DNA from: Scenedesmus sp. ARA3
Lineage: Eukaryota; Chlorophyta; Chlorophyceae; Sphaeropleales; Scenedesmaceae
Direction: 5' to 3'
DNA length: 13,564 bases
Assembly (NCBI GenBank): GCA_004335835.1
Contig: RWJK01001121.1
Span: 63,253 to 76,816, forward strand
A program made the position numbers and the translations under genes. Below are positions 1 through 8,630 of this stretch, one piece after another. Position 1 is the first letter of the stretch; every line of letters starts with the position of its first letter. A model generated the notes under the pieces. It was not told where the DNA came from, did not search any database, and was given only the letters and a program-made list of their open reading frames with translations.

Positions 1-74
1 CCCCCGGAGAATTACTCTGCAGGTCATCTGACAGCATGGGAAAGCTGTGTGCCGGTGTTAATATCACACCACGT

Positions 75-110
<36 letters not shown>
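75..110 (+). repeat. (CAG)12 microsatellite
   Basis: Twelve perfect CAG units followed by CAC. It lies in non-coding DNA about 1.4 kb upstream of the uS2 start. It is one of several CAG/CTG tracts in the window and is likely length-polymorphic. Confidence 0.95.
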
Positions 111-112
<2 letters not shown>

Positions 113-1434
113 CCTTGCCTCCCTTGCAAGTGTTGTGCGTGGCACGCACACGCTCTGCAACCCAGGAATGAAGCGCCACTACTGTACTTTCATGCCGGTG
201 CCACTGACGGGCCGCTGATGAGCCGAAGCATGCAGAGCAAATCACGTTCAGAGCATGACTGTGGAACAGCAGCATGGCCACATCAGCGTAGGCAGTGTCA
301 GAGGGACATGGTGGTGCAAGATGCAGTGACTGAGAGAGTCGTACTCCACTGGAAGCCAGCCGATTGGCATCACCCCTGCTTGTTGCGATGTGATGCAGTT
401 GCTGCAGCGCAAGCAGCAAAAGAAAGGCTTGCTGTGCCAGCAGCCTGTGTCTGCCAAAAACAGGAGGGAAACCAGCAGGCATTAGCACAAGCTGCCAGGT
501 AATCATTAAGCCCATTTGAAGCAGGTGTTGATCAAGCACAGGACAGTGCACCTCCAGCTGCTGTGCACAGTCGCCTCAGGCTCGGCAACTGCGCCAGCCT
601 GGCTCAGCTTGCCCGTTGCAGTGCTATACGAGCTGCATGCGGCTGACAGGGCTCAAAACAGGCCAGTACTGCTGTGTTGTCAACGCAGTGAAGCTTGGCA
701 CAGCAGCTACTACATTCCACCATAAGGTGTGTTGTGGACCAATTGCTGCGTTGTGCCTGCATCGTAACAGTGCAGTGCCGGGTGCAGCTAGAACAGCGTG
801 CAGCTGACATGCCATTTAGCTGCCTAGAAAGCTGCAGACTGCATGCACACGTGACCTGTACAAGCAGGGCACATGTGAACAAGAGCCTCAAGAGCTAAAC
901 TCCGCTGCAGTGTGCAGCAAGGCAGCAGAACTACCAAGCACCCTTGTTTTGACGCAGTTGGCTGGGGTTGTGATCAGGCACCGGAAATCAAGAGATGAGC
1001 CACCAATACTTTACATGCTTGCTGCTGGAATGTTATCACCCCGGCCACAGTGCAGCAGGCACAACTTACTGATTCAGCCAGGCACTCAACCAGTGCAACA
1101 GCAGCTTCTGGCGCTCAACAGCCGCAGTGCCCAGTCTCTGCTGCACTGAGACGTTTAAGTGTGGCTATCATACGCATTTGTGCCGGCAGGAATGCTCCCG
1201 GTGGCAGAAAACGATTAACCAGGCAGAGGAACCAAACCAAAGGGTGCTGCTGCAAGCCACAGAGTAGGGGATCACAGCAAGTTCGGCGACTCCAGTACTC
1301 GATCAGCTAAGTAGAAGCATGTAAATATCAGCATTTGCGCCATGTGCTAGGCGCCACACAAGCCGGAACCCCAAAACCCGGTGAGCAGCTTTTGTCGGCC
1401 CGATCACTTAGGCACTTGCCCGCCTGCAGAAAGG

Positions 1435-1444
1435 CCCTCTTTCC
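1435..1444 (+). promoter_or_regulatory. Pyrimidine tract in the uS2 leader, TOP-like
   Basis: An uninterrupted ten-base pyrimidine run (CCCTCTTTCC) lies about 40 bases before the uS2 start codon. Ribosomal protein mRNAs of several eukaryotes begin with such a 5' terminal oligopyrimidine stretch that links translation to growth signalling. Whether transcription starts here is unknown, so this is only a candidate transcription-start/TOP element. The start codon itself has a good context, with A at -3 and G at +4. Confidence 0.2.
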
Positions 1445-1482
1445 GTTGCCAGTTCCTTGTGGTTCTGTGCAAGAACTTCAAG

Positions 1483-4400
1483 ATGGCGAACCTTACGCAG
1501 AAGGAAATGGACATCCAGATGCTGCTGGCAGCTGGTGCGCAGCCTCTTACAGCAATCAAATGTATCATTATAACGTAATTTAAGCGCGGCTTGGACCGCC
1601 TTGGTGCCCGCTGCAGTCGCCAGCAGTAAAAGCTCATCATTGCAGGCGTCTGGGGCCGTGGGGTGCCTGCTGAGCAGCTGTGGCAGGCCCCTGCGTGCAG
1701 ATCCACCTGCATGCGTGGTTCGAAGCATTTAAGCTGCGCTGGAGCCCGGCCTGCAGCAAGACAGCAGCAGCAGCACAGTGCTGCTGCTGCCTGTTGCCAG
1801 CCAGCAGCCCACTACATTACAGCTCCTCACATGCTCCCTACATCCTTCCCCCGTGCCCTTTTCTCATTCGCACACACTTCCACCCTTCTGATGCACATGA
1901 AACCTCTCTGATGCACATGATCAACCTCAAACCTCTGCTTCTCCCTGCGGCAAACCGCAAACCGCAACCGCTGCAGGATGCCACCTGGGCACCAAGAACT
2001 GCAACCACCAGATGGACCGCTACGTGCACGCGCGCCGCCAGGATGGCATCTACGTCATCAACCTGGAGAAGACCTGGGAGAAGCTGCAGATGGCTGCACG
2101 CATCATCGTGGCCATCGAGAACCCCCAGGACGTGGTGGTGCTGTCCGCACGCCCCTACGGCCAGCGCGCGGTGCGTGGCAGCGGCTTGCAGGGCTCTTGC
2201 ATGGCTTGCAGGGGTTTGGTTGTGTATCCTTAGGGGCTAGGGGTGCAGCAAGGGGTGTATGCAGGGCAGCCCAGCAGCAGCGGCAGCAGCCATGGCGGCG
2301 GCGGTGCTGTCCGCACGCCCCTACGGCCAGCGCGCGGTGCGTGGCAGCAGCTTGCAGGGCTCTAGCATGGCTTGCAGGGGTTTGGTTGTATGCTTTAAGG
2401 TGCTAGGGGTGCGGGTGGGGTTATGTGCAGGGCAGCCCAGCAGCAGCGGCAGCAGCAGCCATGGCGGCGGCGGTGCTGTGCGCACGCCGCTATGGCCAGC
2501 GCGCGGTGTGTGGCTAAGGCAGCAGAAGAAGCAGCAAAAGCAGCAGCGGGAAACAGTTTGCAGGAGCATGGGCGATAGGGGCGCAGCGGGGGATAAGGGG
2601 GCAGGCGGCGCAGCACAGCAGCTGCGGCAGCACATGAGCAGCGGCGGCGGCAGCAGCAGCAGCACGTGGAGCGGGAGTGTTTGCTTGGCAGCAGCAGCTG
2701 CTGGTGAAGCCTGCGATCGCAAGAGGGCTGCAACAGCAGGCGGTGCAGGAGCAGTGGCAGCAGCTGCTGGCGTATCTGCTGGCGCTGTAGGAGGCATTTC
2801 AGCAAGCAGTGTGCTGGAGCAGGCAGGGCTCACAGCCGCCATTTGCCCATGCACAAGCAAGCTAATGCTGGCATCTACATTGGCTCTGTGGCTTCAGCAG
2901 CAGCTGCTATTTTACCAGGCTACAACCACAGCAGTGGTTGCTTTGTCAAAGCCAGGCACCTCCAGCAGCAGCAGGGGCAGCAGCAGCGGCGGCGGCGGCA
3001 GCATGGACGCCCGGAAGCAGCCGCAGCAGCAGCATGGACGCCCAGCAGCAGCAGCAGCAGCAGCAGATGTCATCTATGCTATCTGCAGCATGCAGCAGGG
3101 CGGGGAGGGACGGCTAGACAGCTGCAGCACAACAGCACCCGCAGCGATCGCATACATGCTGTTTTCATGCGCGTGGCTGCATCTGGCAGGCACTGGCGCA
3201 CTTGTTCCGTACATGCTTCCCTGTCATGCTTCCCTGTCATGCTTCACATTCCTGGCATCATACCTGGTGTTCGCTGCAGCGTGGCCACTTTCTTTAGGTT
3301 TGACTCTCAGCCGCAGCGTACTGGGGCTCTTGTTGTCTTCAAACCCTTCTTCCTTCTCACCGCTGGCCCTGCGTTGCGCTGTGTCTGCTGCTGCAGGTGT
3401 TCAAGTTTGCGCAGTACATCGGCGCCAAGTCTCTGGCTGGCCGCCACACCCCTGGTACCTTCACCAACCAGATCCAGAAGCAGTTTGAGGAGCCTCGCCT
3501 GCTCATCCTGACAGGTGCGGCTGCGCAGAAACGAAGCAGTAAAGCAGCAATAGCAGTAAAGCAGCAATAGCAGCTTCTTGAACAGTTTTGAAGCAGTTTG
3601 AGGAGCCCCGTCTGCTCCTCCTGACAGGTGCGGCTGCTTAGGAATGGAGCGCTACACCAGCAATAGCAGCTTTTCACAGCAGTAACAGTTAGTTTCAGGA
3701 GCCCCGCCTGCTCCTCCTGACAGGAGAGCGCTTTTTGGGTGTCTGTTCAGCAGCTGGCGCGCAGCAAGTGACGACCATGGCAGCTGTAGCATGCGGGCGA
3801 AGGGCAAAGCAGCTGTAGCATGCGGGCGCAGGCCATGGCAGCTGTAGCGCCAGCCATGCGGCGGCAGCAGGGGCAGCAGCTGTGCCAGCTGTCCTGCCCA
3901 TATGGCCACCAGCCACCTTCTTTGGTTGCAGGGCAGTCGCTGGTCAGCTTCCTTTGCAATTGATTGCATAGTCATTGTCACATGTGATGTGACAAGGGCA
4001 ATGCAGCTATTTGCATGGCGATGCTGTCGGCTGCACATGCGCGCCTAGTGCCATATGTCGGCTGTCAGCTGCTCACTGCAAGTGCCTGTAGGCAATCTGC
4101 CAGGTGCATTTGTGGCGATGCTTTTGATTTTACCTGCTTTTGATTTTACCTGCGTCGGCTCCTCCTTTAATTTGAAAGCATTCTCTTGTCCTTTGCACAG
4201 TTCACTGGCCTGTTCACACCTGCTGTTGTGTTTTGCAGGCTGTCTGCTCTTTTCCTTATAGACCCCCGCACCGACCACCAGCCCATCAAGGAGTCCGCTT
4301 ACATGAACATCCCCACCCCTGTTCACCACCTCAACTGCACACCTGCTCAACGGCGCTGTTATCTGCTGCCATCTGCTGCCATATCTCCATTCAACAGACC

Positions 4401-6411
4401 CCCGCACAGACCACCAGCCCATCAAGGAGCCGGCCTACATGAACATCCCACCTACATTCACTCTCCTCACCTGCACACATCATTGACATCCGCTGCTCTG
4501 CTGCTTCGTTCTTCTCTCTTTTTTCACCCCTGCACCGACCACCAGCCCATCAAGGAGTCGGCCTACATGAACATCCCCTCCGCCATGCATCTGCTTGAAC
4601 TGCACACCTCTTCTCACATCTGCTGCTCTGCTCATATCTGCCACCGCACCGCATTCCACAGACCCCCGCACCGACCACCAGCCCATCAAGGAGTCGGCCT
4701 ACATGAACATCCCCACCATCGCCTTCTGCGACACCGACTCCGCGCTGCCCCACGTGGACGTGGCCATCCCCGCCAACAACAAGGGCAAGCACTCCATCGG
4801 TGTGCTCTACTACCTGCTGGCACGCATGGTGCTGCAGATGCGCGGCACTGTGTCTGCCGCCAGCCCCTGGGACGTCATGGTGAGCGAGCTGTTGCTTTTG
4901 TTATTTTGTTGTCATTTTCTTGTTACTTTTGTATGCTTTGGCGTGCTGTACTAGCTGCTGGCGCGCATGGTGCTGCAGATGCGCGGCACCGTGTCCACTG
5001 CCAGCCCCTGGGACGTCATGGTGAGCGAGCTGTTGCCTTTGTTATTTTGTTGTCATTTTCTTGTCACTTTGTATGCTTTGGCGTGCTGTACTACCTGCTG
5101 GCACGCATGGTGCTGCAGATGCGCGGCACCGTGTCCGCCGCCGGCCCCTGGGACGTCATGGTGAGCGTTGCTTTTGTTATTTTGTTGTCATTTTCTTGTT
5201 ACTTTGTATGCTTTGGCGTGCTCTACTACCTGCTGGCGCGCATGGTGCTGCAGATGCGCGGCACCGTGTCCGCCGCCAGCCCCTGGGACGTCATGGTGAG
5301 CGAGCTGTTGCTTTTGTTATGTTATTGTCATTTTTATGTTATTTTGAATGCTTTGGTGTGCTCTACTACCTGCTGGCGCGCATGGTGCTGCAGATGCGCG
5401 GCACAGTGTCCGCCGCCAGCTCCTGGGACGTCATGGTGAGCAGACAGCTGCATTACTGCCCGGGTTTTCCTGTGTTTTGGGAAAGGCGCCTAGCTGAGCC
5501 GCACCTCAGCCTGCTGTATACAGTTGAAGAGGGCATGGTATGCTACAGTGCTGGGTGGTGTTGTGGAGCTGCATTACGCCACGCAGGACCAAACGGGAGC
5601 AAAGGGGAGCAGCTTTGCACATGTCCAACAGTTGGCAGCAGCAAGCAGATGGCAGCAGCCAGCTGTGGGCCCGCAGCAGCAGGGCGCCTCAGCAGCAGCC
5701 AGCAAAGCATGAATCCGCAGCAGCAGAGGCGGCAGCAGCAGCTGGCCGTGCTCAGAGGGTAGCAGCGTGCACACCTGTGCACCAATAAACCCTCTGCACC
5801 TGAACATCTGCTTTGCTGTATATTGAACCCTGCAGGTGGACCTGTTCTTCTACCGCGAGCCAGAAGAGGCTGAGAAGCCCGCCGCTGAGGAGGCAGCAGC
5901 CGAGTTTGGCGCTGAGTACGGCGGTGCGCTGCCCGCCCCCGCAGCTGCGGACCAGTGGGCAGCACCCGCCCCCACTGCAGCTGCAGGCGCTGAGGGCTTT
6001 GGCGCAGCAGGCTTTGAGGCTGCCACTGGTAAGCTGTGGGCTTTGGGGCTTGGCAGTATGTGCAGACGCTGGCAGTGTGTGCAGTGTGTGCGTGTTCTGC
6101 ATGCTGTTTCAATCAGCTGCTAGTTTTCGTCAGTTTGTGGCTGCATGTGTGAGCAAGTTGCTGGAACTTGAGGGCTAGGGCGCCTGTGCTGTGTGTCATA
6201 TGAACATGTGTAGGCCTGCTGGCCAGACACATGTTATGATTGCCAGTTGGTAGCTTGCAAGCATTCTCTCATCTGCTGCTCTTTGACTATGTGGTGCTGC
6301 TGTTTTCTTGCTGTTGCTGCAGGCTTCGAGGCTGCCCCTGGCTTTGAGGCAGCTGCTGCCCCTGCTGAGGCAACCTACGCTGCCCCAGAGGCCTTTGGTG
6401 ACAAGTTCTAA
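1483..6411 (+). CDS. RPSA: 40S ribosomal protein SA (uS2), cytosolic, six exons
   Basis: Structural protein of the small cytosolic ribosomal subunit, on the head near the mRNA exit. Exons: 1483-1534, 1977-2170, 3397-3514, 4662-4879, 5836-6028, 6323-6411, giving 864 nt and 287 aa. The introns are in phases 1,0,1,0,1 with donors GTGCGC, GTGCGT, GTGCGG, GTGAGC, GTAAGC and acceptors ending CAG. The product opens [18 protein letters not shown] and continues with family landmarks: [100 protein letters not shown] and PWDVM. The C-terminal third (from residue about 203) is Ala/Glu/Pro-rich with GFEAA repeats and ends FGDKF, as in eukaryotic and not plastid or bacterial S2. Length matches the family (about 270-300 aa). 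The start is chosen because MANLTQKE is the expected N terminus. Introns 2, 3 and 4 hold duplicated copies of neighbouring exon edges. I chose the copies contiguous with the rest of each exon as the real ones. Confidence 0.96.
2138..2515 (+). repeat. Tandem echoes of the 3' edge of uS2 exon 2 (3 copies)
   Basis: The last 33 nt of exon 2 (2138-2170, [11 protein letters not shown]) plus the start of intron 2 recur at 2304-2336 and 2473-2505, with donor spacings of 166 and 169 bp. The first echo is identical over the 33 coding bases and keeps GTGCGTGGCAG plus the following GCTTGCAGGG segment. The second echo has two amino-acid-changing differences and one silent one, with donor GTGTGT. The copies lie wholly inside intron 2 if the first donor is used. 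Confidence 0.93.
2516..3396 (+). other. CAG/GGC-rich body of uS2 intron 2
   Basis: After the exon 2 echoes, the intron is dominated by interrupted CAG, GCAGCAGC and CGG triplets. It also has short direct repeats such as two CATGGACGCCC copies near 3002-3043 and a doubled TTCCCTGTCATGC near 3219-3240. Long open frames here on both strands are triplet-repeat artefacts. The 3' end is TGTCTGCTGCTGCAG, so CTG units act as part of the pyrimidine tract for exon 3. Confidence 0.7.
3478..3723 (+). repeat. Tandem echoes of the 3' edge of uS2 exon 3 (3 copies)
   Basis: The last 37 nt of exon 3 (3478-3514) with the donor GTGCGGCTGC recur at 3591-3627, with two silent changes and one Ile-to-Leu change. 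A shorter copy ends at 3723. Spacings are 113 and 96 bp. The intervening intron piece (AGCAGCAATAGCAGC) is repeated too. In the last copy the donor GT has become GA, so only two of the three junctions could still be spliced. Confidence 0.9.
3766..3860 (+). repeat. Short direct repeats in uS2 intron 3
   Basis: The segment GCAGCTGTAGCATGCGGGCG occurs twice (about 3780 and 3810). A third diverged start, CATGGCAGCTGTAGCGCC, lies near 3835. They are purely intronic and carry no exon sequence, unlike the larger arrays on either side. Confidence 0.75.
4119..4150 (+). repeat. Perfect 16-bp tandem duplication in uS2 intron 3
   Basis: TGCTTTTGATTTTACC is present twice back to back with no mismatch, which suggests a recent duplication. 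It is not near a splice junction. Confidence 0.9.
4262..4714 (+). repeat. Tandem echoes of the 5' edge of uS2 exon 4 (4 copies)
   Basis: The first 53 nt of exon 4 (real copy 4662-4714, encoding [17 protein letters not shown] after the split Asp) are preceded by three echoes at 4262-4314, 4398-4450 and 4526-4578, spaced 136, 128 and 136 bp. Copies 1, 2 and 4 have AG immediately before them (TTATAG, CAACAG, CCACAG). Copy 3 lacks an AG. Only copy 4 continues into TIAFCDTDS and the rest of the exon. Copy 1 differs by two silent bases, copy 2 has Ser-to-Pro and copy 3 has Arg-to-Cys. Intron stretches between copies (ACTGCACACCT, ATCTGCTGC) are also related. Confidence 0.95.
4802..5435 (+). repeat. 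Tandem echoes of the 3' edge of uS2 exon 4 (5 copies)
   Basis: A 78-nt exon segment (from GTGCTCTAC to GACGTCATG) plus about 60 nt of intron is present five times: 4802-4879 (real), 4943-5020, 5083-5160, 5218-5295 and 5358-5435. Donor spacing is 141, 140, 135 and 140 bp, and every copy ends CATG|GTGAGC. Differences are few and mostly silent. Exceptions are Tyr-to-stop and Ala-to-Thr in copy 2, Ser-to-Gly in copy 3 and Pro-to-Ser in copy 5. The intron part is T-rich (TTTTGTTGTCATTTTC). Only copy 1 is contiguous with the upstream part of exon 4. Confidence 0.97.
5980..6360 (+). repeat. GFEAA coding repeat split by uS2 intron 5
   Basis: The C-terminal tail reads [23 protein letters not shown]. 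The six-residue unit repeats three times, and intron 5 (6029-6322, phase 1) sits exactly between the first and second full units. The last 19 nt of exon 5 and the first part of exon 6 are near-identical, differing mainly at TTT versus TTC and ACT versus CCT. Confidence 0.85.
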
Positions 6412-7401
6412 GCTGGTCAAAGCCTGGTCAAACTCTGCAGCGGTGCTGGCAGGAGCAGCAGCATGGGCAAACGCAGCAGTTGGCGTGCTGGTGGGAGGAG
6501 CTGCTTTCCTGCAAGCTGTCCTGCAAGAGGACTGCCTGCACAGCAGCAGCGGCAGTAGATACAGCAGCAGCTGGAGGAGTTTCAGCAGGCGCAGCAGCGG
6601 CAGCTGTAGGCCTACAGTAGCTGAGGGTGTGGTGGCTGCTGTGGCGCTGCAAGTGCTGCTGGCGGCGCCGAGTTGCTGCTTGCAGAGCGCTGCTTGTTGT
6701 GGGGCGAGCGCGTGCTTGTTGGGTTGTGTGGGGCAGCGAGCAGCGGGGCGGCGCGGCGGTTGGCACGTGCAGGGCGAAGCTGCTGCGTGTGCCGGTGCGC
6801 GGCGCAGCAGCGTTTGTTTTCGATTGTCGTCACTCTCTAGGTAACTCAAGCATGCTGAGTGCAGAACGGAAAGGCACTAGGGTGGGTGGGAGGCATCTGC
6901 TGGGACACTGTCACAGTGTGCAGCTGACAAGCCGCCTGCGCTGGTCAGCAATTTGCCCACTAAGCCTGGGCTGGTCATGTGGGGTGATGCGTGACTGCCA
7001 AAACAAACGATGCAGCATCCTGTGCGAAGCATTGGTGCCTGGTTTCAGCTAATCAGCATGCAGCAATGAACAGCAGAAGATGTCAGTAATGGTGATATAA
7101 ACTGCAGTTACAAGAGGTGGCCAGCATTGGTGACAACACGCATGCAGCACTACTGCCATCATGGCAGTACTGTCTGGCAGCACAGCCTGTGTTTGGCAAA
7201 CAACGTATCACACACGTATCACACAGTATGCAACACTACCCTGAACCTCAACCACACACAAAACAGCAGCTGCCTTCGTCAGTCACAAACGTGGTGGAAT
7301 GTCAATCAACCAACCCCAACATCAACCAGCCAATCACAAATTCATCTAGACAGTATTAAACTCTGCTACATTGCTGCCTAGCTCATATGTTGACCTTGTA
7401 A
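6412..7401 (+). other. Probable 3' UTR and flank of the uS2 gene
   Basis: Starts directly after the TAA stop. It is rich in TGCTG/GCAGCAG and GTGTGTG runs up to about 6830, then more balanced. Open frames crossing it show no domain. No TGTAA occurs before 7397, so the transcript could be nearly 1 kb longer than the CDS or use a variant signal. Small direct repeats: CTGGTCAAA twice near 6413-6433 and CGTATCACACA twice near 7204-7224. Confidence 0.45.
7397..7401 (+). terminator. Candidate TGTAA poly(A) signal for uS2
   Basis: TGTAA is the dominant polyadenylation signal in chlorophycean algae. This is the first occurrence on the plus strand after the uS2 stop. It is 986 bases away, which is long but not exceptional for these algae. 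Confidence 0.3.
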
Positions 7402-8175
7402 TGGTTTTCTGCCGCATCAAAACTCGATGTCAGGCTATACATTGATACAGCAACACTTCATAGTCCACTATAACTTCCAGGCCTTGAAGCTCTGCCAGCC
7501 AATCTACTGATTGGCTGTGCAGCATATCTACCTCAGTGCTGAACCCATCTGAGACAAACTGCTTGCTATCAGTGGCAACTGCACCTGCCTCAGCAGCAGC
7601 ACTTCTGCTGACCCCAAGGTGCCACTCCTGTGTTTAAGACACATCAGCTGCCGCTGCTGGTTTGTGAGTAAATGCTGGGCCGACGGCCTGCCAGTCCCTT
7701 TGTTAGAATTTGAATTATAACAGCCCCTGCAAACCTAAAGCCATCCCAGGCCTCCTGAGCTGCTGCTGCCACTGCCATTATCTGCTGCTACAAGGCCATA
7801 GTCAGCTAAATATGTTCAGCTGTCACTGCTCCTAGAGGTAGAGCTGATGCGGCGCTGCTTTAGCACAGCACCAGCAGCAGCGCCAGCGCCGCTTGCAGGC
7901 CTGCTGCTCAGGCTGTGGAAGCTGGCTGCACTGCCTGTGTAGCTGTCGCCATTGTTCCTGCAAGCATGCAAGCGTGTGCAGGGTGCGGGTCACAGGGTGC
8001 TCAGCAGCACGATTGGGCCTAGTCATGACTTGCTAGCCTCACTGCCACAGCTGCTGCTGCGTGTTCAGACCACGAACCTATCATATGCCATCCATCCTGT
8101 TGTCAATCACCCAGCTTTAAGCTGCAAACTACACCCACACATGCTGGCCTATCTGTGTCATAACAGCGTATAAGA
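7402..8175. other. Convergent intergenic region, nothing firm
   Basis: AT-richer than the flanking genes, with scattered GCTGCTGC blocks. I see no RNA gene or mobile element. The only coding-like patch is the minus-strand open stretch at 7430-7607, listed separately. The minus-strand frame at 7832-8026 is Gln/Arg/Cys-rich without a domain and looks like a chance frame. Confidence 0.45.
7430..7607 (-). CDS. Possible last exon of the minus-strand membrane protein gene
   Basis: From a GTCAG acceptor the minus strand stays open for 58 codons to TGA, with a plausible acidic peptide (DSKQFVSDGFSTEVDMLHSQ, later ending LYQCIA). The acceptor leaves phase 2, which fits the phase-2 edge of the exon at 8420-8578. 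A minus-strand TGTAA lies about 320 bases further on (7108-7112). Against it: GC3 is much lower than in the other exons, the pyrimidine tract is poor, and an open run of this length can arise by chance. If wrong, the gene ends near 8176-8346. Confidence 0.22.
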
Positions 8176-8180
8176 TTACA
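8176..8180 (-). terminator. Candidate TGTAA poly(A) signal of the minus-strand gene
   Basis: Read on the minus strand this is TGTAA, about 165 bases after the stop that ends the open frame of the last confident exon (8344-8346). Its TAA is also an in-frame stop for the duplicated exon copy just upstream (VM-stop after NRL), so the same five bases could serve two roles. Confidence 0.3.
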
Positions 8181-8182
8181 TC

Positions 8183-8254
8183 ACCAACCTGTTGCCACCA
8201 GGTGTGCCTGTGCCGCTGTTGCGGCCCTGGCCCTGGCCATACACAGCTCTTAGC
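8183..8254 (-). repeat. Echo of the 3' edge of exon K
   Basis: The segment from LRAMYGQGQGRN to TPGGNR in exon K (8414-8485) recurs 231 bp downstream on the minus strand. The shared coding part shows six silent differences and one Met-to-Val change. Both copies continue GTTGGT. A phase-2 AG (GCTAAG) precedes the echo, so splicing K to the echo would keep frame and end at TAA (8176-8178). Confidence 0.88.
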
Positions 8255-8343
8255 AGCTCCAAAAATAACATTTTGCTCAGGTCTAGCTCTTTTCAAGCAG
8301 CAGGCGTAGCGCTGCCACTTGCTCAAACAACACATCAGGCAAG

Positions 8344-8582
8344 CTACTGGTGTGCACCACAAGCTGCAGCACGCACACCCAGACATGAACATAACAATAA
8401 AGTACAGCGTCTAACCAACCTGTTGCCGCCGGGTGTGCCTGTGCCGCTGTTGCGCCCCTGGCCCTGGCCATACATCGCCCTCAGCCGCCCCACAGGGTTT
8501 TTGGCCAAGTCCAGCTCCTCTTCATCAAAGGTGTGCTCACACTCATCGGGCAAGAATGCGGCGTCAGGGGTGGCAGCCCTGC

Positions 8583-8630
<48 letters not shown>

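Larger units (their letters stand above)
1..1482. other. Upstream flank of the uS2 gene, no gene recognised
   Basis: This stretch holds several overlapping short open frames on both strands. None has a recognisable domain, and the longest on the minus strand (24-551) owes its leucine run to the CAG tract. The base composition resembles the introns further on: GCAG/TGCTG-rich and less GC-rich than the exons. It presumably contains the promoter and 5' UTR of the ribosomal protein gene that starts at 1483. I see no TATA box I would defend and no clear end of another gene. A far 5' UTR exon or the tail of an unrelated gene cannot be excluded without transcripts. Confidence 0.5.

Noticed and set aside
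24..551. 175-codon open frame on the minus strand, and Gln-rich frame 36-218 on the plus strand
   Set aside because: Both rely on the CAG tract for their length and have no domain, no coding-like composition and no neighbour support.
1381..1429. GTGAGC...CTGCAG as a 5' UTR intron of uS2
   Set aside because: Only 49 nt, shorter than introns usually spliced in green algae. The motifs are common enough to occur by chance.
2259..3488. 409-codon open frame in uS2 intron 2 and the minus-strand frames opposite it
   Set aside because: Triplet-repeat composition (poly Ala/Ser/Gln/Gly) inside an intron, with no recognisable domain.
2138..5435. Echo copies as processed or whole-gene pseudogenes of uS2
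   Set aside because: Each contains only one exon edge plus its own intron flank, in tandem at the native junction, which neither retroposition nor gene duplication produces.
4802..5435. Assembly or sequencing artefact explaining the tandem copies
   Set aside because: Not excluded in principle, but copies differ by specific substitutions and unit lengths (135-141 bp), and the pattern recurs at eight edges in two genes. Long reads would settle it.
4262..5435. CRISPR-like regularly spaced repeat array
   Set aside because: The repeats are coding sequence with intron flanks in a eukaryotic gene, with related rather than unique spacers and no cas genes.
4186..5439. 417-codon open frame on the plus strand inside uS2
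   Set aside because: It reads the exon 4 echoes in the wrong frame. Its repeated [10 protein letters not shown] and FSCYF blocks are frameshifted exon and intron sequence, while uS2 itself is recovered by splicing.
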